DNA of 64,000 bases. It comes from an uncultured Ruminococcus sp. Its GTDB lineage: Bacteria > Bacillota > Clostridia > Oscillospirales > Acutalibacteraceae. The stretch covers positions 1-64,000 of the forward strand of contig CACYWT010000007.1 in NCBI GenBank assembly GCA_902778175.1, read 5' to 3'. Positions 53,886 through 63,943 of the stretch are shown here, piece after piece; the stretch's first letter is position 1, and the number at the start of each line of letters is the position of its first letter. The notes beneath the pieces are model-generated. The model did not search any database. It was not told the origin of the DNA and saw nothing but the letters and a program-made list of their open reading frames with translations. The translations under genes and the position numbers were made by a program.

Positions 53886-56800
53886 ATGTTAAGGAGTAAG
53901 CAAAGCCTCTACGACCCGTCATTCGAGCATGATAACTGCGGTATAGGAGCTGTTGTCAATATTAAGGGCATACAGTCGCACAAGACCGTGACCGATGCTC
54001 TGACTATCGTAGAAACTCTGGAACACCGCGCAGGAAAGGACGCCGAAGGCAAAACAGGAGACGGAGTCGGTATTCTGGTTCAGATATCACACCGGTTCTT
54101 TAAAAAGACAGCCGCATCTCTCGGTATTGAACTCGGTAATGAAAGAGATTACGGTGTCGGAATGTTCTTCTTTCCGCAGAATGAGCTTCACCGCAATCAG
54201 GCAAAGAAAATGTTTGAGATCATTGCGGAAAAGGAAGGCCTTGAGATCCTCGGCTGGAGAAATGTTCCCAGCGATAAGGACGTCATCGGACAGAGAGCTC
54301 TCGAATGTATGCCCGATATACAGCAGTGCTTCATCAGACGTCCCGAAGGCATCAGACGCGGACTTGATTTTGACCGCAGGCTTTATGTCGCAAGAAGAGA
54401 ATTTGAGCAGAGCAATGAGGATACATATGTAGTATCGCTTTCGAGCAGGACTATAGTATATAAAGGTATGTTCCTTGTCGGCGACCTGAGAAGGTTTTTC
54501 CCAGATCTCCAGGACGAGGATTATGAATCGGCTATCGCTATTGTACATTCCAGATTCTCAACAAATACCAATCCGAGCTGGCAGAGAGCACATCCCAACC
54601 GTATGATAGTTCATAACGGTGAGATCAATACTATAAAGGGCAATGCTGATAAAATGCTCGCAAGAGAAGAAACCATGCAAAGCGAGCATCTCAAGGGCGA
54701 TCTTGAGAAGGTGCTCCCCGTTGTGAATACAGAGGGTTCCGACTCCGCAATGCTTGACAATACTCTTGAATTTCTGGTAATGAGCGGAATGGATCTTCCC
54801 CTTGCCGTAATGATAACGATTCCCGAGCCTTGGGACAGAAACCATACCATGAGCCGTACAAAACGGGATTTCTATCAGTATTATGCAACTATGATGGAGC
54901 CTTGGGACGGACCTGCATCCATACTTTTCTCGGACGGAGATATCATGGGCGCCGTCCTCGACAGAAACGGACTTCGCCCTTCAAGATACTATATCACCGA
55001 CGACGGATACCTTATCCTTTCCTCGGAAGTCGGCGCTCTTCCCGTTCCGGCTAAAAAAATAGTAACAAAGGAAAGACTCCGCCCCGGAAAAATGCTTCTT
55101 GTGGATACCGTAAAGGGCAAGGTCATAGATGATGACGAACTGAAAGAATATTATGCTTCGCGCAAGCCCTACGGCGAATGGCTGGACAGCAATCTCGTAA
55201 AGCTCAGGGATCTTAAAATACCGAATGTCAGAGTTGAGGAGCATCACGGCGAACAGCGCAAAAGACTGCAAAAGGCGTTCGGCTATACATATGAAGAAAT
55301 AATGAAAGAGATACTCCCGATGGCTCAGACAGGCAGCGAACCGATAACCTCTATGGGTATTGATACTCCCCTTGCCGTTCTTTCAAAGCAGCCACAGCCG
55401 CTTTTCAATTATTTCAAGCAGCTTTTCGCTCAGGTAACGAATCCGCCCATCGACGCTATCCGCGAGGAAATAGTGACCTCGACCACAGTATATATCGGTG
55501 AGGACGGAAATATCCTTGAAGAACGCCCCGAAAACTGCAAGGTCATGAAGGTACATAATCCGATCCTTACCTCCACCGATATACTCAAAATAAAAAATAT
55601 GAAGGTAAGCGGCTTCAAGGTCGCTGTTATCCCGATACTTTATTATAAGAATACACGTCTTTCAAAGGCTATAAGCAGGCTTTATCTCGAAGCTGACAAG
55701 GCTTATAACGAGGGTGCAAATATACTGATATTATCGGACAGAGGCGTTGACGAAAACCATCTTGCAATTCCGTCTTTGCTTGCCGTATCAGCCCTGCACA
55801 GACATCTTGTCGTCACAAAGAGAAGAACCTCCCTCGCCGTCATACTTGAAAGCGGCGAACCGAGAACAGTACATCATTTTGCAACACTACTCGGCTACGG
55901 TGCAAGCGCAGTCAACCCCTATCTTGCGCAGGAAACAATACATGAGCTTATCCACGAGGATCTGCTTGACAAGGATTATTATGCGGCGGTTGACGATTAC
56001 AATAACGCTATCCTTCACGGAATAGTCAAGATCGCATCAAAAATGGGTATCTCGACGATACAGTCATATCAGGGTTCTCAGATATTTGAAGCAATAGGTA
56101 TCGGAAAGGAAGTTATCGACGAATATTTCACAGGTACGGTCAGCCGCATCGGCGGTATCACTCTCAGGGATATAGAAGAAAATGCCGACAGGCTGCATAC
56201 CGAAGCCTTCGATCCGCTGAGCCTTGAAACAACGGACGAGCTTTTCTCACGCGGCGAGCATAAATTCAGGAGCGGCAGAGAAGAACATCTCTATAACCCG
56301 AAAACGATCCATACCCTGCAAATGGCGGCAAGAACAAATAATTATGATCTTTTCAAATCATATTCGCATATGATAACCGACGAAACGGGAACAATGAATA
56401 TCCGCGGACTTATGGATTTCAATTATGCTGAAACACCCGTTCCGCTTGAGGAAGTCGAAAGCGCAGAGTCTATCGTAAAAAGATTCAAGACGGGCGCTAT
56501 GTCCTACGGTTCTATATCACAGGAAGCACACGAAGCCCTTGCTCTTGCTATGAATATGCTCCACGGAAAATCAAATTCCGGCGAGGGCGGCGAAAGCGAC
56601 GAAAGACTTCTGACCAAGGGCAGCAAGGAAAACCGCTGCTCGGCTATCAAGCAGGTCGCATCCGGCAGATTCGGCGTGACCTCGAAATACCTCAACAGCG
56701 CCGACGAGATACAAATAAAAATGGCTCAGGGCGCAAAACCCGGCGAAGGCGGACATCTTCCCGGAAAAAAGGTTTATCCGTGGATCGCAAAGACAAGACA

Positions 56801-58412
56801 TTCTACCCCAGGCGTATCGCTCATCTCCCCTCCGCCGCATCACGATATTTATTCTATAGAGGATCTCGCACAGCTTATATATGACCTGAAAAACGCCAAC
56901 AAGGGCGCAAGAATTTCGGTAAAGCTTGTATCGGAATGCGGCGTCGGAACAGTTGCGGCAGGCGTTGCTAAAGCCGGAGCAGGAGTAATACTCATTTCCG
57001 GATATGACGGCGGTACAGGCGCAGCACCCGGAAGCTCTATACATCATGCAGGTCTTCCGTGGGAGCTTGGCCTTGCCGAAGCGCACCAGACGCTTATTAT
57101 GAACGGTCTGAGGAATAAAGTCGTTATCGAAACGGACGGAAAGCTCATGACCGGACGTGACGTTGCTGTTGCCGCAATTCTCGGCGCAGAGGAATTCGGC
57201 TTTGCCACCGCTCCGCTTGTAACTCTCGGCTGCGCAATGATGAGGGTATGTAATCTTGATACCTGTCCGTTCGGCGTTGCAACTCAGAATCCTGAGTTAA
57301 GGAAGAAATTCATGGGCAAACCCGAATATGTTGTCAATTTCATGATGTTCATTGCCGAGGAACTGAGAGAATATATGTCAAAGCTCGGTGTACGCACTCT
57401 TGACGAGCTTGTCGGCAGAACAGAACTTCTCAGGGTAAGAGATGGTCTGACCGACAGAGAAAAGAAAATAGATCTTTCCGCTATACTCGGATGCAGCCTG
57501 AAAGAGGATATCTCATACGAAAATAAATCCGGCTTTGATTTCCGTCTTTCAGAAACGCTCGACGAAAAGGAGATCGGGGAAAAATTCAAAGCTGCTTTCA
57601 AAAAAGGAACCAAAAAAGAGATCAGCATAGAAGTCAGAAATACCGACCGCAGTCTTGGAACGGCATTCGGCTCCGAGATCACAAAGAAATTCGGTGACAG
57701 TCTTGAGGACGATACATTCACCGTAAAATGCAGCGGCGCAGGCGGTCAGAGCTTTGGCGCATTCATTCCCAAGGGACTTACGCTGGAGCTTGTCGGCGAC
57801 AGCAACGACTATTTCGGAAAGGGTCTTTCGGGCGGAAAGCTTATCGTTTATCCTCCAAGAGAGAGCAATTTCAAAGCCGGGGAAAATATCATTATCGGCA
57901 ATGTCGCTCTTTACGGAGCGACAAGCGGAAAAGCATTCATCAACGGTATTGCCGGAGAACGCTTCTGCGTAAGAAATTCCGGAGCGATAGCCGTAGCGGA
58001 AGGCGTCGGAGATCACGGCTGTGAATATATGACAGGCGGCTGCGTTGCAATACTCGGCAAAACAGGCAAAAACTTTGCCGCAGGTATGTCAGGCGGTATT
58101 GCCTATGTTCTTGACGAGGACAGGGATCTTTATATGAAGCTTAACAAGGAATTGGTTCTTGTTTCCGAGGTAAGCGAAAAGGCTGATGCAGAAAAGCTGA
58201 AGCTTATGCTTGAAGAGCATCTGGCTGCAACAGGCTCAGAAAAGGCAAAAGAGATTCTTTCAGATTTTGAAAACAATATGCATCAGTTCAAGAAGATCAT
58301 TCCGAGAGATTATAAGAAGATAATGGAAGAGATAGCTGCCTTTGAGGGAAAAGGGCTGAATGAGGACGAGGCAAGAATAGAAGCCTTCTACAGTATCACC
58401 GGTGAGCAATAA
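53886..58412 (+). CDS. gltB: Glutamate synthase, large (alpha) subunit
   Basis: A 1508-residue GOGAT subunit making two glutamates from glutamine and 2-oxoglutarate. A 17-residue propeptide precedes the Ntn nucleophile Cys18 (HDNCGIGAV). The order is glutaminase (about 18-430), central domain, FMN-binding synthase domain (about 840-1210, SGEGGESDERL, with the 3Fe-4S cysteines in CAMMRVCNLDTCPFG) and the beta-helix GXGXG domain (about 1260-1500). Length is normal. gltD follows by 11 bp. Confidence 0.96.
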   Translation: MLRSKQSLYDPSFEHDNCGIGAVVNIKGIQSHKTVTDALTIVETLEHRAGKDAEGKTGDGVGILVQISHRFFKKTAASLGIELGNERDYGVGMFFFPQNELHRNQAKKMFEIIAEKEGLEILGWRNVPSDKDVIGQRALECMPDIQQCFIRRPEGIRRGLDFDRRLYVARREFEQSNEDTYVVSLSSRTIVYKGMFLVGDLRRFFPDLQDEDYESAIAIVHSRFSTNTNPSWQRAHPNRMIVHNGEINTIKGNADKMLAREETMQSEHLKGDLEKVLPVVNTEGSDSAMLDNTLEFLVMSGMDLPLAVMITIPEPWDRNHTMSRTKRDFYQYYATMMEPWDGPASILFSDGDIMGAVLDRNGLRPSRYYITDDGYLILSSEVGALPVPAKKIVTKERLRPGKMLLVDTVKGKVIDDDELKEYYASRKPYGEWLDSNLVKLRDLKIPNVRVEEHHGEQRKRLQKAFGYTYEEIMKEILPMAQTGSEPITSMGIDTPLAVLSKQPQPLFNYFKQLFAQVTNPPIDAIREEIVTSTTVYIGEDGNILEERPENCKVMKVHNPILTSTDILKIKNMKVSGFKVAVIPILYYKNTRLSKAISRLYLEADKAYNEGANILILSDRGVDENHLAIPSLLAVSALHRHLVVTKRRTSLAVILESGEPRTVHHFATLLGYGASAVNPYLAQETIHELIHEDLLDKDYYAAVDDYNNAILHGIVKIASKMGISTIQSYQGSQIFEAIGIGKEVIDEYFTGTVSRIGGITLRDIEENADRLHTEAFDPLSLETTDELFSRGEHKFRSGREEHLYNPKTIHTLQMAARTNNYDLFKSYSHMITDETGTMNIRGLMDFNYAETPVPLEEVESAESIVKRFKTGAMSYGSISQEAHEALALAMNMLHGKSNSGEGGESDERLLTKGSKENRCSAIKQVASGRFGVTSKYLNSADEIQIKMAQGAKPGEGGHLPGKKVYPWIAKTRHSTPGVSLISPPPHHDIYSIEDLAQLIYDLKNANKGARISVKLVSECGVGTVAAGVAKAGAGVILISGYDGGTGAAPGSSIHHAGLPWELGLAEAHQTLIMNGLRNKVVIETDGKLMTGRDVAVAAILGAEEFGFATAPLVTLGCAMMRVCNLDTCPFGVATQNPELRKKFMGKPEYVVNFMMFIAEELREYMSKLGVRTLDELVGRTELLRVRDGLTDREKKIDLSAILGCSLKEDISYENKSGFDFRLSETLDEKEIGEKFKAAFKKGTKKEISIEVRNTDRSLGTAFGSEITKKFGDSLEDDTFTVKCSGAGGQSFGAFIPKGLTLELVGDSNDYFGKGLSGGKLIVYPPRESNFKAGENIIIGNVALYGATSGKAFINGIAGERFCVRNSGAIAVAEGVGDHGCEYMTGGCVAILGKTGKNFAAGMSGGIAYVLDEDRDLYMKLNKELVLVSEVSEKADAEKLKLMLEEHLAATGSEKAKEILSDFENNMHQFKKIIPRDYKKIMEEIAAFEGKGLNEDEARIEAFYSITGEQ

Positions 58413-58423
58413 GGAGGTCAATC

Positions 58424-59908
58424 ATGGGAAAACCAACAGGATTTTTGGAATATGAAAGAGAAGAAAGCACGGCATTTCCGATAGAAGAACGCATCAGGAA
58501 TTTCAATGAATTCCATAAGCCGCTCAGCGAAAAGGAACAGAAATGTCAGGCTTCAAGATGTATGGAATGTGGTGTTCCGTTCTGTCAGTCGGGAATGATG
58601 ATCGGAGGAATGATGTCCGGCTGTCCGCTGAACAATCTCATACCCGAATGGAACGATCTGCTTTACCGGGGAGCATGGAAGCTTGCTTATGAAAGACTGA
58701 GAATGACAAACAATTTCCCGGAATTTACCTCCAGGGTTTGTCCCGCTCTGTGCGAAAAAGCCTGCACCTGCGGAGCAAACGGAGATGCCGTTACCGTCAG
58801 AAACAATGAATACTCCATTGTGGAAAAAGCGTATGCCGAGGGCTGGGCGAAAGCCTGTCCTCCGAAGGTACGCACAGGAAAAAAGGTGGCTGTTATCGGT
58901 TCGGGTCCCAGCGGACTTGCAGCCGCAGATCAGCTCAACCGCAGAGGACACAGCGTTACCGTATTCGAGCGCTCCGACAGAGTCGGCGGACTTCTTATGT
59001 ACGGTATACCGAATATGAAACTTGAAAAGCATATCATTGAGCGCAGGATCAGGATAATGGAGGAAGAAGGCATCGTTTTCCGCACAGGAGTAAATGTCGG
59101 AAAGGATATCACTTCGCAGGAGATCCTCGACAGCTTTGACAGGGTAATACTCGCCTGCGGAGCTTCTGATCCGAGGGATATAAAGGTTCCGGGCAGGGAC
59201 GCAAACGGCATTTATTTTGCGGTGGATTTTCTCAGATCTACGACAAAAGCCCTGCTCGATAACGGACTCAGCGAGGGCAGCTATATCTCCGCAAAAGATA
59301 AGAATGTTATGGTCATCGGCGGCGGCGATACAGGTAATGACTGCGTAGGGACCTGCGTCCGTCACGGGGCAAAAAATGTAATTCAGCTTGAAATGATGCC
59401 GAAGCTCCCCGACGAAAGAGGCGCAAATAATCCGTGGCCACAGTGGCCGAGGGTCTGCAAGACTGATTACGGTCAGGAAGAAGCTGCCGCTGTATACGGA
59501 AGTGACCCCCGTGTATATCAGACAACGGTAAAGGAATTCATGAAGGACGAAAACGGAAATCTCTTTGCGGCTGTACTTATAAATCTGCAACCCAAAAAAG
59601 ACGAAAAGACCGGAAGAATGATGATGAAGCCTGTCGAAGGCAGCGAACACACCGTTGAGGTCGAGCTTGTGCTTATTGCAGCGGGTTTCCTCGGAAGCGA
59701 GAAATATGTCAACGAAGCATTCGGTACCAAGACAGATGCGCGGAGCAATATTGCCTCTGCCCCGGGTATGCACAGCACAAGCGTCGAAAGGGTTTTCACA
59801 GCCGGAGACGCACATTCGGGACAATCTCTGGTAGTCAGAGCTATACGCGACGGACGCGACTGCGCTAAAGAGGTTGACGAAAGCCTGATGGGATATACAA
59901 ATCTATAA
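58424..59908 (+). CDS. gltD: Glutamate synthase, small (beta) subunit
   Basis: A 494-residue NAD(P)H-oxidising subunit that feeds electrons to GltB. N-terminal iron-sulfur cysteines appear in CQASRCMECGVPFCQ and RVCPALCEKACTCG; the FAD site is VAVIGSGPSGLAAA and the NAD(P)H site VMVIGGGDTGNDCVG. GGAGG lies 7 bp before the ATG. It forms a gltBD operon, next to glnN and amt. Confidence 0.96.
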   Translation: MGKPTGFLEYEREESTAFPIEERIRNFNEFHKPLSEKEQKCQASRCMECGVPFCQSGMMIGGMMSGCPLNNLIPEWNDLLYRGAWKLAYERLRMTNNFPEFTSRVCPALCEKACTCGANGDAVTVRNNEYSIVEKAYAEGWAKACPPKVRTGKKVAVIGSGPSGLAAADQLNRRGHSVTVFERSDRVGGLLMYGIPNMKLEKHIIERRIRIMEEEGIVFRTGVNVGKDITSQEILDSFDRVILACGASDPRDIKVPGRDANGIYFAVDFLRSTTKALLDNGLSEGSYISAKDKNVMVIGGGDTGNDCVGTCVRHGAKNVIQLEMMPKLPDERGANNPWPQWPRVCKTDYGQEEAAAVYGSDPRVYQTTVKEFMKDENGNLFAAVLINLQPKKDEKTGRMMMKPVEGSEHTVEVELVLIAAGFLGSEKYVNEAFGTKTDARSNIASAPGMHSTSVERVFTAGDAHSGQSLVVRAIRDGRDCAKEVDESLMGYTNL

Positions 59909-59919
59909 ATATATGAGAA

Positions 59920-59966
59920 AACCGCACCTGACAGTTAAAAACTTGTCCGATGCGGTAATTTTTTGT
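59920..59966. terminator. Terminator between gltD and the ABC permease gene
   Basis: AAAACCGCA and TGCGGTAATTTTTT with inner GACA/TGTC pairing and a T-run, between convergent genes. Confidence 0.75.
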
Positions 59967-59970
59967 CTTA

Positions 59971-60756
59971 TCAGCAGAAAATATCCTTTTTAGCCGTCCT
60001 GAAAAACGCTGCCGCTGCGCAGACAGCCGCAAGCGTAATCCCGATTGCAAGATAAACACCGTCTATATAGTGATTGGTCAGCAGCTCGGCTCCGTCGGCA
60101 TATGCATAAGGAGTGATGTATTTCAGGAATTTAACGTCTTCGGTGATATTGGATATAATATTGAGGAAATACATTCCGACTGCAATACCTATCCCGATAC
60201 CGATACCGCTGCGTATAAACGAAGATATCCCGAAGCATATCATTGCTATCTCCGTTTCTAAAATCAGATAGGCAAGCAGTATCAGCCACATATCCGCAAG
60301 ATCGGAAGCCTTGCCTATGATAACAGAGGAAAGAACAGTAACTGCAGAAAGAACAGCGTTGAATATAACGATCTGAACAATAAGCGCGAGAAGCTTTTCG
60401 AATACAATACGGCAGCGCGACACAGGATGTGTAAAAAGAAACTCCGCCGTTTTTTCCTTTTCCTCCTTGCATAGCATTGAAATGCCGGTCAGCGCCGCAA
60501 ATATCGCTCCGCCGATACCGACGGTATTGCCACATTCAATCGCAAAGTAATCAGGGAATCTGGAAAAATTCATCTTATCCATTCCGAAGGCTGAGGAAAA
60601 GCTGCCCATATCGGCAAGCATACCCTCCATCTCAGACATTTGCGGCTCCATCTGCGGATAAAGCAGGATAGCCGCTGCAAGCATGAAAGATACTACGACC
60701 GAGCATATTATAAGGGGCTGACTTCCGCGTTTCATTTCATGAAAAAACACAGTCAT
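59971..60756 (-). CDS. ABC-2 type transporter permease
   Basis: A 261-residue protein with six membrane segments and an early cytosolic stretch FHEMKRGSQPLI, typical of ABC-2 permeases (ABC2_membrane_3 group). It overlaps the ATPase gene by 4 bp, so the two are made together. The substrate is unknown; export of a peptide or drug is common for the class. Confidence 0.82.
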   Translation of the reverse strand: MTVFFHEMKRGSQPLIICSVVVSFMLAAAILLYPQMEPQMSEMEGMLADMGSFSSAFGMDKMNFSRFPDYFAIECGNTVGIGGAIFAALTGISMLCKEEKEKTAEFLFTHPVSRCRIVFEKLLALIVQIVIFNAVLSAVTVLSSVIIGKASDLADMWLILLAYLILETEIAMICFGISSFIRSGIGIGIGIAVGMYFLNIISNITEDVKFLKYITPYAYADGAELLTNHYIDGVYLAIGITLAAVCAAAAFFRTAKKDIFC

Positions 60757-61634
60757 TTTTCATCACCCTCCGTTTTGTAATAATGCATGAATATCTCGTC
60801 AAAATCAGGATCGCTGATCGAAATATCTGTAAACGGAACATCGGCAAGCAGCGAGATAAGCTCCTTCTGATCGCCGTCATAGAGGAATTTTGCCGTTCCG
60901 TTTTCAAAGCACGGATCGCTTATATGGGCAAACTGCGGGATCTTGTCCGTTCCCTGAAGGACTATTCTTTTCACGCCCGTATGTCCGAGCTTTTCAACGC
61001 TGTCGCTGACAAGGATCTTTCCTGCTCTGATAACAGCGGCATGGGAGCAGTATTTTGATACCTCAGACAGTATATGGGACGAAAGAAATATCGTCGCGCC
61101 CTGCTTGTTCCTTTCCTGCAGGATAGAATAAAATTCCTGCTGCATAAGCGGATCAAGACCGCCCGTAGGCTCATCAAGTATATATAACCGCGGTCTGTGC
61201 TGCAAGGCAAGCACTATACCGACCTTTTTACGGTTACCAAGAGAAAGCTGACTTATTTTGCGCTCCTGGTCAAGCTCAAGCCTTTCGCAAAGCTCGTCCG
61301 CTTCTTTTTTGCAGTCCTTTTTCCTGAGTTTAGCCGAAAAGGAAAGGATATCCCTGACCTTCATGCCGTTATAGAAAACTGCCTCTGACGGAAGGTAGCC
61401 GATCTCAGACATTATCTCAAGATGATCCCTGAGGATATCCTTCCCGAATATCTCAGCCCTGCCTGACGTCGGAGAAAGCAAGCCCAGCAGAGTTCGTATC
61501 GTAGTGCTTTTTCCTGCGCCGTTAGGACCTATAAATCCGAAAAAGTCCCCTTCCCCGACTGACAGACACACATTTTCTATACCTCGGTGGATACCGTAGA
61601 ATTTTGTAAGATCTTCTGTAAGCAGAACATTCAT
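60753..61634 (-). CDS. ABC transporter ATP-binding protein
   Basis: A 293-residue ATPase: Walker A GPNGAGKST, Q-loop region EIGYLPSE, signature LSLGNRKKVG (a variant of LSGGQ), Walker B LYILDEP and the switch His in FLSSHIL. The C-terminal ~80 residues form an extra domain usual in ABC-2 exporters. It pairs with the overlapping permease. A histidine kinase and a response regulator are encoded 92 bp upstream on the same strand, so they may control it. Confidence 0.9.
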   Translation of the reverse strand: MNVLLTEDLTKFYGIHRGIENVCLSVGEGDFFGFIGPNGAGKSTTIRTLLGLLSPTSGRAEIFGKDILRDHLEIMSEIGYLPSEAVFYNGMKVRDILSFSAKLRKKDCKKEADELCERLELDQERKISQLSLGNRKKVGIVLALQHRPRLYILDEPTGGLDPLMQQEFYSILQERNKQGATIFLSSHILSEVSKYCSHAAVIRAGKILVSDSVEKLGHTGVKRIVLQGTDKIPQFAHISDPCFENGTAKFLYDGDQKELISLLADVPFTDISISDPDFDEIFMHYYKTEGDEK

Positions 61635-61726
61635 TTTGCGTTCGCCTCCTGACCGATACGGTTAAAATAATATCATAATTATATCATATACAGCCATTTT
61701 TTTCAACAAACGCTGTCAATTCTGAT

Positions 61727-63187
61727 TTATCTTCTGCATGGCAGCTCTATCACAAAAGTACTGCCTTTTCCAAGCTCACTCCTGACATAGCAGTTTCCAT
61801 TGTGCATTTCCACTATCTGCTTGACAATTGCAAGTCCAAGCCCCGATACTCCCTGCTTGTTTCTCTGACGATATGTATAATACCTGTCCCAGATGCTTTC
61901 AAGCTCCTCCGGCGGTATTCCTTCTCCATGATCTGTAATACTCAGCTTTACGATCTCTCCCGTTTTACTGAGCTTTACATTTATCACCTTGCTCTCCCCG
62001 TTATGCCTTACAGCATTGTCAAGGAGATTATACACCGCCCTTTCCAGTCTTCCGCTGTTTCCTTTGACTACTATCTCCCCTTCGATTTCCTTTTCGATAT
62101 GACCGTCCTCACGGGCATAAAGACTGTCAAAATTCCTGCATATCCGCAGTACAAGCCCGCTGAGATCGACCTCCTCTGTTTCAGGCTCCTGACCCTCGCT
62201 TTGCATCTCGGAATATACAAGTATCTCGTTGACCATTGCCGAAAGCCTGTCAGTTTCGCGGATTATTACATCCAGATCACTTTCACACTGCTTTTCGTCC
62301 GTCCTCGAAATATCCCTTATCATCTCGGCATATCCCTTTATCATCGTAAGCGGTGTACGCAGATCGTGCGAAACATTGGCAAGCAATTCCCTCTGGAAAT
62401 TCCTCGATGTTTTCAGTCTGCCGGAGGTTTCGTCCAGAACCTTGTTAAGCTCGTCAAGCTCGCTGCAAAAGCCCTTTTTATATACGTCGGGAATAGCATC
62501 ATCGGCTATATGTTCAGCCTTTTCGGTAAGTCCTGCTACAGGCGAGGAAAAGCTTCTTGCAATGAACCATGCAAGAATGAATCCGCTAACTATTGAAATG
62601 ACCGTTCCCCATAAAAGCTGTATCCGTATTATATCCACAGCGGAACCCATTGCCTGATTCATAGTGCTGATATAAAGCACATATTCCTCTTCACTGCTGC
62701 CGTAATTGATATATCTCCCGTATGTATAGCTTTCATCAGTGCTTATCTCATATATGCCGTTTTCAGAGTTTTCAAGACCGCTGAGAAAATCGTCATAATT
62801 CTCGGGAAGATTACGGTAGCCGCGGGGCATCTTTCCTGATGAAGTTTCGTCAGATTCCGTCCTTTTGCCGTTTATCTGCTTATTACGGTTCCTTTCATTT
62901 ATGCCCTTGAACTGGTCAGAGGAATAGATGACTTCTCCGCTGCTGTCGGTAATAAAGACAAGCGCAGAATTTGTCAGGGAAAATTCATCTATTATTTCAG
63001 AAATATTCTCGCTTGTACTGTTTTCGACTATTTTCCCGGCAGCCGCTCTTGTGCGCTCTTTAAGCATATCATTATAAAAGCTCTGGAAAAATACTGTCTG
63101 CATTATCCACAGTACCGAAAAGATCAGAGCAGTGAAAAGAACAAAATACAGCCATAGCTTTATTCTGAAAGATTTAAGTTTCTTCAA
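61727..63187 (-). CDS. Sensor histidine kinase
   Basis: A 486-residue kinase with two membrane segments (about 8-30 and 185-205) around an extracytoplasmic sensor of about 155 residues, then HAMP, the H-box ANVSHDLRTPLTMIKGY, the N-box ERAVYNLLDNAVRHN and G1 DHGEGIPPEE. It overlaps the response regulator by 14 bp. The stimulus is unknown. Confidence 0.93.
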   Translation of the reverse strand: MKKLKSFRIKLWLYFVLFTALIFSVLWIMQTVFFQSFYNDMLKERTRAAAGKIVENSTSENISEIIDEFSLTNSALVFITDSSGEVIYSSDQFKGINERNRNKQINGKRTESDETSSGKMPRGYRNLPENYDDFLSGLENSENGIYEISTDESYTYGRYINYGSSEEEYVLYISTMNQAMGSAVDIIRIQLLWGTVISIVSGFILAWFIARSFSSPVAGLTEKAEHIADDAIPDVYKKGFCSELDELNKVLDETSGRLKTSRNFQRELLANVSHDLRTPLTMIKGYAEMIRDISRTDEKQCESDLDVIIRETDRLSAMVNEILVYSEMQSEGQEPETEEVDLSGLVLRICRNFDSLYAREDGHIEKEIEGEIVVKGNSGRLERAVYNLLDNAVRHNGESKVINVKLSKTGEIVKLSITDHGEGIPPEELESIWDRYYTYRQRNKQGVSGLGLAIVKQIVEMHNGNCYVRSELGKGSTFVIELPCRR

Positions 63188-63866
63188 GCTTATATCCCAC
63201 CCCTCTGATCGTATGGATATAATCGCGGCACCTGCCGAGCTTTCCGCGCAGAAGCTTTATCTGCCAGTCAACTGTACGGTCGTCACCGAAATAATCATAT
63301 CCCCAGACTTCATTCAGTATCTGTTCCCTCGAAAGTACAATTCCCCTGTTCCTGACAAGACAGACAAGAATACCGTATTCCTTCGCTGTAAGCTCCGCTC
63401 TTTCGCCGTCGATAAAGACCTCATGCCCCGGCTCATCTATCTCTATACCCCCGCAGGAAAGCCTTTCAGACGGATCAGCCTTTCTTCTGCCGGCATTTCT
63501 TCTGAGGATAACATTTATCCTTGCCATAAGCTCCTTGGGAGAAAAGGGCTTTGTAACATAATCATCTACGCCCGATTCAAAGCCGAAAAGCTTGTCATAT
63601 TCCGAGCCTCTGGCGGAAAGCATCAGGATCGGGATATCCTTGAATTCATGTATTTTCCTGCTTGCCGTAAAGCCGTCGGTATCGGGCATCATCACATCCA
63701 TTATTATAATATCGAAATCCTCTTTCCTGCAGATATCAATAGCCTCCTGACCGTCACCGACAGAAACGACCTCATGACCGTCACGCAAAGCATAACGCCT
63801 GATAAGCTCAATAATATCGGGTTCATCATCAGTTATAAGAATCCTTGCCATAATACCGACCCCCAT
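63174..63866 (-). CDS. OmpR/PhoB-type response regulator
   Basis: A 230-residue regulator: the receiver domain (about 6-118) has phospho-Asp in FDIIIMDVMMPD and Lys in YVTKPFS; the C-terminal winged helix (about 130-228) has ELTAKEYGILVCL and GDDRTVDWQIKLLRGKLG. The GTG-like upstream extension (MGVGI) is uncertain; MARILITDDE is the more usual start. It is the first gene of the two-component pair. Confidence 0.93.
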   Translation of the reverse strand: MGVGIMARILITDDEPDIIELIRRYALRDGHEVVSVGDGQEAIDICRKEDFDIIIMDVMMPDTDGFTASRKIHEFKDIPILMLSARGSEYDKLFGFESGVDDYVTKPFSPKELMARINVILRRNAGRRKADPSERLSCGGIEIDEPGHEVFIDGERAELTAKEYGILVCLVRNRGIVLSREQILNEVWGYDYFGDDRTVDWQIKLLRGKLGRCRDYIHTIRGVGYKLEET

Positions 63867-63898
63867 AGTAAATCATTCTGATTACATTATACATAAAT

Positions 63899-63937
63899 CA
63901 GAGTTGTCAATCAAGAAAAATCGAATGACAACTCTGA
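63899..63937 (-). terminator. Terminator of the gene at the right edge
   Basis: CAGAGTTGTCA and TGACAACTCTG form a perfect 11 bp stem. It lies just past the stop of the partial frame at 63944 and before the response regulator. Confidence 0.7.
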
Positions 63938-63943
63938 ATAATA

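Noticed and set aside
58553..59824. 423-codon open frame on the minus strand across gltD
   Set aside because: It is a shadow of gltD, which has full motifs and length; the antisense frame resembles no family and has no ribosome site.
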